A DNA stretch of 64,000 bases, from assembly GCA_964036195.1 (NCBI GenBank), contig OZ038460.1, forward strand, positions 2,669,504 through 2,733,503. The letters run 5' to 3'. The position numbers and the translations under genes were made by a program. Positions 1 to 12,400 of the stretch are shown piece after piece. Source of the DNA: Sphaerolaimus hirsutus. Taxonomy: Eukaryota > Nematoda > Chromadorea > Monhysterida > Sphaerolaimidae. The notes below the pieces were generated by a model. The model had not been told where the DNA came from and searched no databases. It saw nothing but the letters and a program-made list of their open reading frames with translations. Position 1 is the stretch's first letter; each line of letters starts with the position of its first letter.

Positions 1-1
1 A

Positions 2-1235
2 CCTTGCACCGGACCCGTGACAACTTTGATATTTATGTGGCGACCACATTCGTTCCAAACTGTGCTAAAAGCTCCGCCCACTTTGGGCAAGAAAATGTCC
101 AAGGATGGCATCAGTTTTTCAGCAGTTATGCCCAAAAAGGTAAACTCGAGTGACCTATTGTATTTTATACATACAACCACTTGTTTACTGCTGAAATTAA
201 CTTTAACGAAAAATCATTACGTACTCAGCTTCAAACGGATTTCGGCTTATCGGGATCTGTTATTTTTCATTTCCTTTAATTAGGGGCCTTATGCTTGATT
301 CTGGTAAACTCAATTATGTTCGAAGTTTTCATTTGAATCGGCGAGCGTTGAGGACAGGGACGTATCCAGGATTTTTGAGCGGGGGGGGCTGCTTGTTTAC
401 GGAGGCCGGCGAGGGGGGGGGGGGGGCTCAGCCCCCCCCCCTAAAATTTTAGCTACATAGTGGCGGAATGGCGCCATGGCGCCACGCCATGGCGCCATTG
501 GCATTGGCGTCAGCGCAATGGAAGCCCCCCCCCCCTGGATACGGCCCTGGTTGAGGATCACACGTGGGCGCTTTTTTGTCTCATTTACCTAATTGTATCG
601 CAAATAAGTCACACGAGTGAAACATACTTGTTGCTGATTTCTGTGTTTCCTACGATGATTTTGGCGATGTAAACACAAATTTTACTGTGTGTTTTTTTGC
701 AGAAAGATATGGCTGCGATTTTGAACGGCTGCTCAAAAGAAATTCAAGGGACTAATGCCGCGGAAAAATTGGTTGTCGTCGATTCGGAACGAAATGAGGT
801 GATTTTTTTTCTGCGTGTGGTGTATTTGCTGCGTGAACAGATGAAAAAATTCGAATATTACAGTGATTCATTAAAATGCAGAGTAAAAATGTAGTGAACA
901 ATATTTTAAGCAATTTTGATCGTGAAATAGTTTAAAGGTAAATAAATACAAAAATAGGCTTTTTGGGGTCTATTAGACTGAATTTGTCCAGACAAGTATC
1001 GCATTTTTCTAACTATTTGTAAAACCAAAGATATTCACTTTTTTCTTATGCACATTTTTCTCAAAAAAACAACATTCTAAATAATATTCAGGTCATCGAA
1101 CCAGACAAAAATCACTCATTGGAAATACAACGAGCTCACAGGATAAATAAGGAATTGTATGAATTTTGCCTGAGGAATGTTTTGTTGCCGAAAAAAGATG
1201 GGAAGGATTCCGATGATGATATTGAAATGCTGTAG
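2..1235 (+). CDS. 3' end of an unidentified split gene
   Basis: I do not recognise this protein. Three exons fit one reading frame: 2-139, 703-798 and 1092-1232, with stop TAG at 1233-1235. All junctions are phase 0, with GT donors at 140 and 799 and AG acceptors before 703 and 1092. Exon 2 includes AEKLVVVDSERNE. Exon 3 includes LEIQRAHRINKELYEFC and ends in an acidic DSDDDIEML tail. The gene begins upstream of the window. Exon 1 is the least certain: another frame of it is also open and protein-like, but it joins exon 2 in a frame that soon stops. The first intron holds the hAT-like element at 355-549. The acidic tail and frame continuity support a real gene; no function is proposed. Confidence 0.55.
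355..549. mobile_element. hAT-like MITE, CAGGGACGTATCC family
   Basis: The ends are CAGGGACGTATCCAGG and its near-complement CCTGGATACGGCCCTG. A perfect 8-bp duplication, GTTGAGGA, flanks it at 347-354 and 550-557. The interior is G/C homopolymer runs plus a GGCGCC/CCATGG-rich block; there is no coding capacity. It lies in the first intron of the left-edge gene. Other copies are at 4130-4570, 8239-8655 and, diverged, 44901-45281. Confidence 0.9.
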
Positions 1236-1698
1236 AATTTTATTGTGTTTTTTTTGTTGCGTTGTAAATCGTGATGCAAAAAGCGCCAAGATATTGGAGC
1301 CAGGGGTCTCCTAGGGGGGGGCTGCCCCCCCCAAATCGGCCAGCTATCTATCTATCCCGAGGCAAAATTTTTGGCTACTACCCCCAAAGACCCCCCCCCC
1401 CAATCGCTCAGCTATCTATCGATCTGGAGTGGTTTTTGAGAAATTTTGCCCCAATTTTCGCTCAAAATCACTAATTTTCGCACGTTTTTATAGTTTTTCA
1501 CCTTCAAAATCGTGCTTTCCGGCTATATGCATGGTTATATACCTATTTTTAGCCATTTTAAACCTACTTTTGGCTACTTTAAACTTATTATTAGCGATTT
1601 TTTCTCCTTTCTGCCTTCTTAACCTTGAAAAAGCCTATATATTGTGCCCCCGCCAGCCCCCCCAAGCCCCCCCCCAGAAAAATTTTGAGCTATGTATC

Positions 1699-2669
1699 TA
1701 GGGCTCGAACTCGACTCGACTCGACTCGACTCGACTCGTGACTCGAGGGTAAAACAGGGTACCGACTCGACTCGTCTGACTCGACCGGAAAAATAAGGCC
1801 CAAACTCGAGACTCGAGGTTTTTGCCCGACTCGACTCGAAATTTTGGCAAATTTCGAGTCAGGGTTTCCATTGAATAATGTCCTAAAATATCAATTTTGA
1901 TATGAAATTTTAAACCTAATTTTCAAAAATTTTGTGCGCGAGCGCGCATTTCCGCAACAAATGCGTGATATATTGTGGATTGGCTTGGCATAAATATGTA
2001 TTGAATGGTGTTAAAACTCAAATTTCGTATTGCCGTACAATTCTACATAATGTGCATGTGCACGCTAGTTTAGCGCCAGATTTTGGTAAACTCATAAATT
2101 GGCTTTGATAAAACGCATTTGAGTTTACTGAAATGAGTTATTCTTAATGCCCATCAACTGCAGTTGACAGATACATCATTATGGTAAATTTAAATGTGTT
2201 CAAAGCTGATTTATGGGGTTACCAAAATCTGACAGTAAACTAGCATGTGCAGCACCACATGTGAAACAGACACACACCACCTCAAATGCATTGCACAATG
2301 TTGGCACTGATCCAAAAAAATGTTGTAAAAGATTTTCCATCCCTGGACCAATTTTATTTTTGCAACTTTATTTGTAGCAACATGAGTGATAAAAAGTTCT
2401 ATTTTTGTTTTATCTTGGTATTTAAATGAACTGTTGGCATTTAGACTCCAAGTGTGTGTGAAAACATTGGTAGAGAAACCAGTATCAAAAATGACTGCAA
2501 GGGTCATACCAAAAAGTAACGCATCCGACTCGACTCGAGACTCGAGATTTTTGCCCGACTCGACTCGATCTTTCACTGGCTTGCTCGACTCGACTCGCCG
2601 ACTCGACCAGCAAAAATTTGAAGTTGCGACTCGAACTCGAGTTTGAGAAAAATCGAGTTTCGAGCCCTA
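1699..2669. mobile_element. hAT-like element with GACTC satellite arms
   Basis: It starts TAGGGCTCGAA, ends TTTCGAGCCCTA, and is flanked by TATGTATC at 1691-1698 and 2670-2677. It is inserted in the element 1301-2741. Both arms carry GACTC/GAGTC pentamer arrays in mirrored orientation (about 1705-1860 and 2525-2650). The interior has GCGCGAGCGCGC at 1936-1947 and a separate palindromic repeat near 2052-2262. Confidence 0.9.
2052..2262. repeat. Palindromic MITE with CTGCAGTTGAC core
   Basis: The arms are complementary: CATGTGCACGCTAGTTT at the left and AAACTAGCATGTGCA at the right, with GGTAAACTCATAAA-type blocks inside. The centre holds CAACTGCAGTTGAC. Related copies, judged by eye, are at 24739-24938, 36200-36430, 52764-52966, 56580-56750 and 62920-63110. 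Confidence 0.65.
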
Positions 2670-2924
2670 TATGTATCCCTCGGGAGGAGCGATTTGCTAT
2701 CTATCCAGTTCCCGCGAGGGCCAAAATCTTGGAGACCCCTGATTGGAGCCGAGAGCGCCATGGCGCTTTTTGGTTGATAGCGCCAATGGCGCAAAGCGCT
2801 AGTGACAGTCTCCGAGCTAGTAATAATTGGGCCAAAATTTGTATGACATATCGCAGGTAGCTGAACGATTTACCGGGCGGTGACCTGAACTGAACTATTT
2901 ACGGGGGATTTACGTGCCTGTGCC

Positions 2925-3096
2925 TGGGGCCAGTTCCGCAAAATGAGAAGTGAGAAGTGAAATCGCAAAGGCGAACTGAAACGGCTAGTGCATTGGCAAA
3001 AGCGAAATAAAATTAAAATAAAAAGTAATTTTTCTCCGCTTTTGCCATTGCACTTGCCATTTCACTTCTCATTTTTCGGGGCTGGCACCAGGCCCC
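2925..3096. repeat. Short palindromic repeat
   Basis: Inverted arms run from the GGGGCCAG side to CTGGCACCAGGCCCC, with AATGAGAAGTGAGAAG on the left matched by CACTTCTCATTTTTC on the right, and GCAAAAGCG matched by CGCTTTTGC. It is non-coding and MITE-like. A target duplication is not evident. Confidence 0.55.
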
Positions 3097-3476
3097 ACCG
3101 ATAAATAACGCTAGGTGTTACAGCAATATTTCGCAAAAAACGCCATTGCGCTTTTCCATCACTAGTTATGGAATTGTTTATCAACTTTGAATTATTGTTG
3201 CTTTTTGTTTTCGAGTTATGGCATTCGTTAAAGTTGTATTTATGTGTGATAAACCTCGAAAAATGAATAAAAAATAATAAAAATGAAATTGAATTTCGAT
3301 AACCCGATCTTATAAATACTTGTAGTAGTTTAAACTATTTACTACCGCGCATGCGTCTAGATATTTAGATTTAAATATTTAGATCTTTGGCCATGCAAAT
3401 ATATTTTTTAAATCTCCCGACAACATTTTTTTTTTGTGAAAAAGTCCTTCATAGGGAATATTTATAAAAAACTACA

Positions 3477-6400
3477 ATGCCGCCGAAATCGAAGGAAGCT
3501 CCAAAGCTGCCGCCGCTAATTGGTCGATTGGGCACCAATTTGAAGGTGGGCGGAGTTACCGGATTTTTACTTTTGTTTTCCATCTCGGGTCTGTACTTCT
3601 GTACTGGTTATTCTACCGTATGTTTGATATTTACATCGGACAAAAATACCGCTATTCTGATCTCTAAATTATTATGTTTATTCATTGGGAAAATTCATAT
3701 TTAAGAATCGACAGAAAAAGTATTTTTATTTGCTTTTTGAAAATCTAGGAAAATACTGAAATCATCGCATTAAGGTATATTTCTATTTTGGTTTTATGGT
3801 TTTCACGCTTTCACATTTATTTTTCACACCCAAAAAAATCCTCAGGTCGGCATAGTGGGCGTTCCCAACGTGGGAAAATCGACATTTTTCAATGTGCTCA
3901 CGAAAAGTGCCGCGTCGGCGGAAAATTTTCCATTTTGCACGATCGAGCCGAACGAAGCCCGGGTGCCCGTTCCCGATGATCGATTCGATTGGCTGTGCGA
4001 ACATTATAAGCCTGCCAGGTTTGTGGGGGGGGGGTTGTAGATTTGAATCCCTACCAGGGTAAATCCTTCCTCCGGAGGGGTGGATAGCCGACAAAAATTT
4101 CTGGGGGTGGCGGGGGTTGGGGGTGCACTCAGGGACGTATCCAGTATTTTTGAGCGGGGGGGGGCTGCTTGTTTACGGGGGCCGGCAACGGGGGGGGGGG
4201 CTCAGCCCCTCTCCCTTAAATTTTTCCCTATGTAAGGGCGGAAAAGCGTTTTGGCGCTAGCGCCATACAAAGGCGCCACGCCATGGCGCTATTGGCGTTG
4301 GCGCCAACGCCAGGAACCGCTTTATATGTATGGAAATATGCATACATATGCAGCGAAATTTGCAAAAATGTGTTCATTTCCAAGGATTTTGGTTTAAAGT
4401 GGCCGATCCACTGAAAATACACTGCATGGGGAAGAAATTGCGCGCTTGCGCGCAAAATTTTTAAGAAACATCGAAAAAAAATATAGGAAAAGTTGCATTT
4501 TCCGGTACTTTTTAGGTCTCACACCGGGAAGGGGCCCCCCCCCCCGCCCCCCCCCCTGGATACGTCCTTGGGTGCACTGATAAGCACATCTGCCCGTTAC
4601 GCACATTTGCCCGTTTTTTTCACTTTCAGATATGAGTGAAGTGAAAAAAGTTCACTAATGTCATTGCGCAGCGTTTTTCACTTCACTCGTATCCAGGGGT
4701 CTCCAGGATTTTGGCCCTCGCGGGGGCTGGATAGATAGCAAATCGCTCCTCCGGAGGGATAGATAGCTGAAAAAAATTTCTGGGGGGGGGGCTGGCGGGG
4801 GCACAATATATAGGCTTTTTCAAGGTTAAGAAGGCAGAAAGGGGAAAAAATCGCTAATAATCAGTTAAAAGTAGCCAAAATTAGGTATAAAATGGCTAAA
4901 AATAGGTATATAACCATGTATATAGCCGGAAAGCACGATTTTGAAGGTGAAAAACTATAAAAAGGTGCGAAAATTGGTGATTTTGAGCGAAAATTGGGGC
5001 AAAATTTCTCAAAAACCACTCCAGATAGATAGATAGCTGAGCGATTTGGGGGGGGTCTTTGGGGGTAGTAGCCAAAAATTTTGCCTCGGGATAGATAGAT
5101 AGCTGAGCGGCCTCCGGGATAGATAGATAGCTGGCCGATTTGGGGGGGGGCAGCCCCCCCCCCCCAGCCCCCCCCCCCTAGGAGACCCCTGCTCGTATCT
5201 GAAAATCACTTAAAAAAGTGTCAAGCGAAAAAAACGGGCAAATGTGCATAACGGGCAGATGTGCGTATCAGGCATGCCCCGCGGGGGTTCACGGGTGTTC
5301 AATTATATGCTTTTTTGAGGTGTAAAGGGCAGAGAATAGTAAAAAACGCAACAACAAATAAACATTAGAAATGGGTAAGCACCAGGGGTCTCGAATGGGG
5401 GTGGGGGTTACTCCCCAAACCGCCCAACTATCTATCTATCCCGGAGGCCGCTCTATCTATCTATCGCGTAGGCAAAATTTTGGGCTACTACCCCCTAAAC
5501 CCCCCCCCCCCCCCAAATCGTCCAGCTATCTACCTATCTGGAGCGATTTTTGAGAAACTATACCCAAATTTTCGCTCAAATTCGCACTTTTTCCTACCTT
5601 TTTATAGATTTTCACTTCCAAATTCATAGTTCTGGTTCCTGTTTGCCTATTTTCAGCTATTTTTAGTACTAAATTCTCTTGTATACCATTTTTGAGCTAT
5701 TTTACACCTACATTTAGCGATTATTCTCCCTTTTCTTCCTTCTATGCCCCGAAAAAGCCTGTATATCGAACCACCACAACACCCCCCCCCCAGAAACATT
5801 TTCAGCTATCTATCCCTCCGGAGGGGCGATTTGTTATCTATCCAACCATTCAGAGCGTCGAAATTCAAGATACCCCTGGTAAGCACATAGCTAAAAATAG
5901 CTCAAAATAGGCAAAGCATTTGCGGTTCAATTTGCTGTTCCAAGCAAATCTCGGAGTTGTATTTTTTGGAAAGTAAAATATATAAATTTCGTTAAAAACA
6001 GTCCAGTTCCATCTTGTGTACAAAAACCCTTGAATTGAACGATCCTTCAGGAAAATTTCTGTCGAAAAAATACCCCCGCACCTCGAATTAACCCCCGAAA
6101 ATTTTCTGGGTATTTCTAGTACTTGAAAACGTATTTTACAATTTTTTTAAATTACCTCCAGTGAGCACTGATCAAAAGTAATACACCGAGTTCAAAATTG
6201 TGCCCAAATCAAAACAAAACAGCGTAAATACAGACTAAATTTCTCACATTTCTATCGGTATTCAATTTGAAATTATATTTGCAGTAAAGTGCCGGCCTTT
6301 CTGAACGTGGTGGACATTGCGGGACTTGTAAAAGGCGCCAGCGAGGGACAGGGTTTGGGAAATGCATTTTTGTCCCACATTGCCGCCTGTGATGCAATTT

Positions 6401-9400
6401 TCCATTTGTGTCGTTGGTTGGGGGGCTTTTTTGCTGTTTTTTATTGAAGCTGTAAAACAGCTTTTTTAATTTTTTTTATTTTATTTTTTATTGGATTGTA
6501 AAATCAATTGCGTTCCACCCGCACACTCTACAATGAAATCTACCATATCTGTCTGACATTTTACAGAGTGGTACTGGTCCCCTATCATGATACAAAAAAA
6601 ACGACCGAAATTCCCCTTGGGGTTCGAAGGGGATCGACTTTTCGGGATCGGAATTGTTTTTTTATTTCCTGGATCGGGATCTGGATTAGGATTTGAAAAT
6701 TTTGCGGATCGTCGTCGGCATTTTGAATTTGAAAATTATTCGGGATCGGGATCGGGCTTCCGGGTTGGAATCCCCGAATCCGAAAATTATCGGTAAAATT
6801 TCGGATCGGGATCCCGTTTGAATCCCAACCCCCCTCCCCCCAAATATTCAGGCGCGTTCGACTGTGTCGAAGTGACACATGTCGAAGGTGAAGTCGACCC
6901 AGTCCGCGATCTTTCAATCATCTCTGACGAATTGAGACTAAAGGATATCCAGTATTTGGCCGGGCCTCTGGACAAAATGCACAAAACCGTCGGCAGGGGT
7001 GCCGATAAACAGAGCAAGGCTGAATATGTTCGTTTTTTTTGGGGGGGGGGTCTTCTTATTTGATGCCTGTATACCGGTATTCGAAAATTTTCGGTACCGG
7101 TGGATTTGTGGTTGCAAATGGTCTGGCCTCCGGTAAACGGGTAATTTCCGGTAAACTTACACTTCTACCAACAATGGCCCTGCGCACACTAGTTGCCAAT
7201 AACGTAGGATGTCAACTGGGCAGACTGAATTCCATTCAGATTTTAGTTGACGGGTAGCCGAAACCGTGTTTAAAGTCACATGGCGTACTGATTCCTTTTC
7301 CACATTGCCACATGTGCACTTGAAAAGAGTCCTGTTAAAAACTGTCCTAGAACAAAAGCCAATTGTCACCGCATAACCAGAATATGTAATTTTTGCAGGA
7401 ATTACTCATGAAAGTGGATGATTTGTTGCAAAATCAAAAGCGACATGTGAGATTTGAAACTTGGAACGCGAACGAGGTGCGTTTCATTTTGTGGAATAGA
7501 TAAGGTTGCGACTATCTTTTTATTTCTAATTAAAATTGATATTCATACTCTGCTGACATCGCACTTCGTATGGGAAACCTTAAATTATTGTAGGATTCTG
7601 CATACCTATACTTTGCGATCCGCCGAGTATACCGATAAATAAAATTTTGAAAATGTTTGGCAGTGTCTATCTGTTGAGAAAAAAGTTCTATTTTTTGAGA
7701 CGCAAAAAAAAAAATAAGCGTAAAACTCTTGACTATTCGGTGTAATGGGACATGGTAATTACGGTATGTGATAAGCGGATAGTTAATCATTTTTCGCTAC
7801 ACATTTTCTTGAATACGGGACAATTTGACCCAAAACATTTCACAAAACTATTCAAATTCGGTTTATTTTTTTACCATGTTTGGAAAGTTTCTATCAAAAT
7901 ATTTTTTTGCACCTTTAATTTACGACCCTTTTTCAGATTGAAATTCTGAACAAGCATCTATTCTTGACGTCGAAAACAGTCGTCTATCTGATCAACTTGT
8001 CACAAGATCATTATTGCAAGAAAAAGAATAAATGGTTTGTTGTCGTCACATTCACACTTATACGTTATATCTGTCACTTTTCGTGTCACTTGTCCACTTT
8101 AAGATTTTTTGGGGGAGTGACAGGGACCACCCCCCCATTAGCACCCACTCCCCCAAGCTACCATTGAGTGTAGCAGCATAAATAAATGTTCCAAACTTGA
8201 ATACAACGAATCAGGTGCCAATTCCCCATGGAGACAAGCAGGGCCGTATCCAGGCTGCAGCCCCCCCCCCCCCTTCCCGGGGCGAGACCAGAAAGTGACC
8301 GGAAAATGCGACTTTTTCAACGTAAGCGTAAAAAAGTATTGCGCGCAAGCGCGCATTCTTCACCAGACATAAGGTGTTTTCATCAGATTTGCTCCATGTG
8401 GCCGCAAATCATTATAAATACACTCAATGTTGTCCTTTTTGATGTTTTGTATGTATATTTACATACATGTACAGCGTTCCATGGCGCTGGCGCCAACGCC
8501 AATGGCGCCATGGCGTGGCGCCTACTAATGTCGCCAGCGCCATGGCGTCCTTCCGCCAGTATGTAGCTAAAATTTTAGGGGGGGGGCTGGCCCCCCCCCT
8601 CGCCGGCCACCGTAAACAAACAGCCCCCCGCTCAAAAATCCTGGATACGTCCCTGGAGACAAGTGACAAGTAAATTTCATACATTTCTACCTACTTACGT
8701 TTATTTTACTTGCCGAACACTTTATTAGTTTGTATGATTTGTCCCTTTGAATTGCCACTTGAACACTGAAAGCTAAGTCAAAGAAAGGTAACCTACAAAA
8801 TAACTCATCAATTATCTTGGCACTTTTCCAATTTTTCATTGTTTTTCAAACCACAATCTCAAACGAAACCTTATTTTAAAACTGCCAGGCTTGCGAAAAT
8901 CAAAGCTTGGGTAGATGAACATGACCCGGGCGCAATTATAATTCCATTCAGCGGGGAGTTGGAACAAAAACTGGTCGATATGCCCGAAGATGAGAGACAG
9001 ACGTTTTTGAAGGACATCGCTGCGCAGAGGTTTGTTTTGTTTTCTTATTTATTTTTTCTGTTTGTTTTTTTACTACACAATTGGATTTGTGAATATTTAT
9101 TGTGATTGGATTGTCGCTAGACGAAAATGTTGATTATTTTGATAAATAACGTGCCGTAAATTGTGCACCAAATTCACTCATAATGTGGGCTGGGCGGCGT
9201 AATGTTATTAAGGAACATAGTTATGATGGAAAAAAAAACTTTCATTGTGCTTATTGTTCATAACCATTGTTTATTTTTTAATCTGTCAAAAAGCATCGAA
9301 AAAAATTAAGGGTAAAACGTTTTTACGCAAACTCCTGCGCCATTGCACCTCACAATGAAATCTACCATATCCCATCTGTACAAAAGAACAAACTTAAAAA

Positions 9401-12400
9401 AATTATCATGACATTTTATCACATTGCTATTAGGGTTGGCCGATGTTTTTTTTAAACGTTTTTTATTTAAAAAAACGTTGTTTTTTTAAAAAAAACATGA
9501 CGTCCGAAATGTTTTTTTTTTTTAACCATCGACCGAAATTTTTAGTACTAAACACTAGGCATGTTGCAAAATTTTTGCGCGCAAGCGCGCAATTTCACAC
9601 ACAAATTGACATTGGTGGTTGTTTTAATTGGTTTTGTGGCATTTTTAGTATCAAAGTATCCATTTCTATGTGCTACCATGGGTTAATAAGCCGTCATATG
9701 TTGCTGTAGTATATAATATTGAGGTAATGTGCTTCCATGTACCTCCACAGTGTGTAACTTCACTCCCAAAGTAACAACCTCCTTTTATAACCTTGTTTGA
9801 TCACTATTCCGTGCCAAACTTTACCTGAAGTCACAAACATTCGACTATAAGGCGATATACGAACAATATGTTGACGAAAAATGGATATTTTTGACACAAA
9901 TAACCACTTATAATGCTATCCCATGGCTCCACAGACATTATATGGTTATATATAACATCACAGAGTATTGCCACTGTCTGATATACCTATATATGTTGAC
10001 ACGCAAGGTCATATCTGGGAGCTTTAAATAAAAAACGTTTTTTATTTTAAAAAACGTTGTTTTTTTAAAAAACATCGAGTTAAAAAAAAACGTTTTTTTT
10101 CCAACCCTAATTGCTATACTCGGCAGACACGATACTCTACAAACAGATAGGAGTTATGTCTTGGGCTGGCAGACGGCCAGCCGAGAACTTATGGAAGACG
10201 TGGTGAAGACGACGTGATGGCGAGAGATGATGATGGCGACGAAAGTGATCACGTCATGGTGGAGTGTTTCCTCCGGGAAAATGTACGGCGTTATGTCATC
10301 CGAGTATACTACTTTGGGTGAATCTGGTGCAATTTTTATGTGATTTTATTCATAAAAGTGTGGTATCATTCATTATAAGGCGATCTGTCTGTCCAGTTAA
10401 AATATTTTATGCAAATTCTTAAAACGTGCAAAAACATTAATTTCCATAAATCCATTTTTCAGTGCTTTAGAGCGAATTATAAAAATCGGATACAAGGCAT
10501 TGAATTTGGAATATTTCTTCACTGTGGGTAAAGATGAGGTGAAAGCTTGGACTATTCATGTAAGTTTTTCTATATTTTTTAATTGGGCTGTTTTGGTCCT
10601 AATAAACGTTGTGAAGTGAAATTTCCGGTAAAATGCGAAAGTACTAGTGAAACGTACAGTGAAATCGCTCCAGGCGCCAACGGTGCCATGACGCCATCCA
10701 AAAAATGGCGTCATGTCGCTGGCGCCCTTTGGCACCATTAACTGGTGCCAGCGCTATGGCGCCATTCCGTCACTAGAAAGAACATATTGCCGGTTAACCT
10801 GACATTTTACAGAGTGTGGTACTGGCCCCAAGCGCCATCATGTGTAAGTAAAATTGGTATATAGGGAAAGTAAACTAAAATTGTCCAGTACCTTTGGGAA
10901 CTTTAATTGTCACAAATAAGTTTTCTCAACACTTGACTTAGCACTTTTCTTGTCACTTGCCGTTGGCACATTTTCAAAAAATTCCGCAGCACGGTACAGT
11001 GGCTCCGAAAGCGGCCGGTAGGATTCATACGGATTTCGAAAAAGGTTTCATAATGGCTGAAGTCATGAAATATGCGGATTTGAAGGAAGCTGGCAGTGAA
11101 CCCGCTGTGAAGGTAAGATTTTTTACGTTTGTCCATTTTTCGAGGCGGGTTAGTGTTTTTGTTTGGGCAATTTGGAGTCTTTCATTTGTCAACAATTTTG
11201 TCATGTTCCAATATCAACTTGCCCCGCGTTTTTTCGACAAATGGGCATACTTTATACTTTTTCTAACTTGCCACTTGTCCATTTGCGGTCCTGAGCCGCT
11301 CCCAGACCATGTAAAATGTCAAATGTCATGCATTGTGTCTCAAGTAATGTAAAATGGCCTGAAAAATGTCACAAAACTGGTAAAAAATATAGTCAACTGG
11401 TGGACCATTTAAATGGAAAATTGACTACATCAATTTTCGAAATATTCTCATGTGCAAATTGTCAGCCCAATCTAGCTAAAACTTTGTGTGAATGTGGGGC
11501 CAACATTTCTTTACATTGTCCCCAAATGGCACCACCCAGCACCCCCCTGGTCAGCCGTGAAAGCCTTATATATATTTTTTCGATTTTTTTTCTGGCAAAT
11601 ATAAATGGAAAATTTTGGAATCCCACACAGAATATTGCTGCGGGAAAGCGCGCTGCCATTTTTGGCATGCTGCCAACACAAGCATTGGATACGCCTGTGC
11701 TGGCAGTTTTTTGATGAAAAAAATATCACTAATTGGTCACTCAGAGCCGCACAAAGGTTGCAGGGTGATTTTTACCTGCTGCTGTCCCCCCACTGCTGCT
11801 GCCTCACAAAAATCCATCTTAAATTGCAGATATCAGCCACTTCATGACATTCAAACATATTAAGAACTTTATAAGTTCAAACATTTTGATTGTGATTGCA
11901 AAAACCACAAATTTACACTTTCTTGGAATGACCTCTTCATCTGTCTGGCCCATTTACACAAAATACAGGACACATTTCCAGTTGTCCCCTGGTATATCTT
12001 TGACAGATAATTGTTGCCTGAATTCAATGGGCACTAGCATTTAATTATTTGCATGCAGAGGCCGGTCACGCTTTTACGGTAATGCTGTCTTTGAACAGTG
12101 GTATTTCCACTGATCGCCATAAATGCAATCTTTGAGCAACAATGTAGTGCAGGACCAGCCACATGTTGCTCATGACACTTAGGAAGCCAATCCTGGCCAC
12201 CATGTGCTGTATCATTAGCCTGGGGCTGTGTAAGACACATTAGTTCCAATATATGTTTTGTTCAAAAAAATATTTCAGGTTTGATCTTCAGCAAAATTTT
12301 GGTGTGGGGATTGTGTGGGTTGTGAGGGGGTGGAAAAGTTGCAGGAAGTTACCATCTCATATGTCCAAAAAAATCTATGGCCTAAACCATCCCCAAATTA

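Larger units (their letters stand above)
1301..2741. mobile_element. hAT-like element, CAGGGGTCTCC family
   Basis: The ends CAGGGGTCTCC and GGAGACCCCTG are flanked by the 8-bp duplication ATTGGAGC at 1293-1300 and 2742-2749. The subterminal parts have long G or C runs and repeated CTATCTATC blocks. The element is split by the younger insertion at 1699-2669, so its own length is about 460 bp. Shorter relatives at 4694-5191 and 5383-5878 have the same ends and a related body. Confidence 0.9.
1236..3476. other. Intergenic region filled by nested repeats
   Basis: Between the left-edge gene and OLA1 there is one hAT-like element (1301-2741) with a second inside it (1699-2669). After 2741 comes a short GGCGCC/AAGCGC-rich patch, then a palindromic repeat near 2925-3096, then about 380 bp of AT-rich sequence before the OLA1 start. 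The OLA1 promoter should lie in that last stretch, but I see no clear core element. Confidence 0.6.

Noticed and set aside
1-139. Alternative frame of the first exon (HFGQENVQGWHQFFSSYAQ)
   Set aside because: It is protein-like, but joining it to the exon at 703 in frame gives a stop after about 17 codons, while the other frame continues to a plausible terminus.
11316-11714. Long plus-strand ORF inside OLA1 intron 9
   Set aside because: It lies between exons 9 and 10 of a complete OLA1 and overlaps a TGTCATGC-type repeat; there is no homology I recognise.
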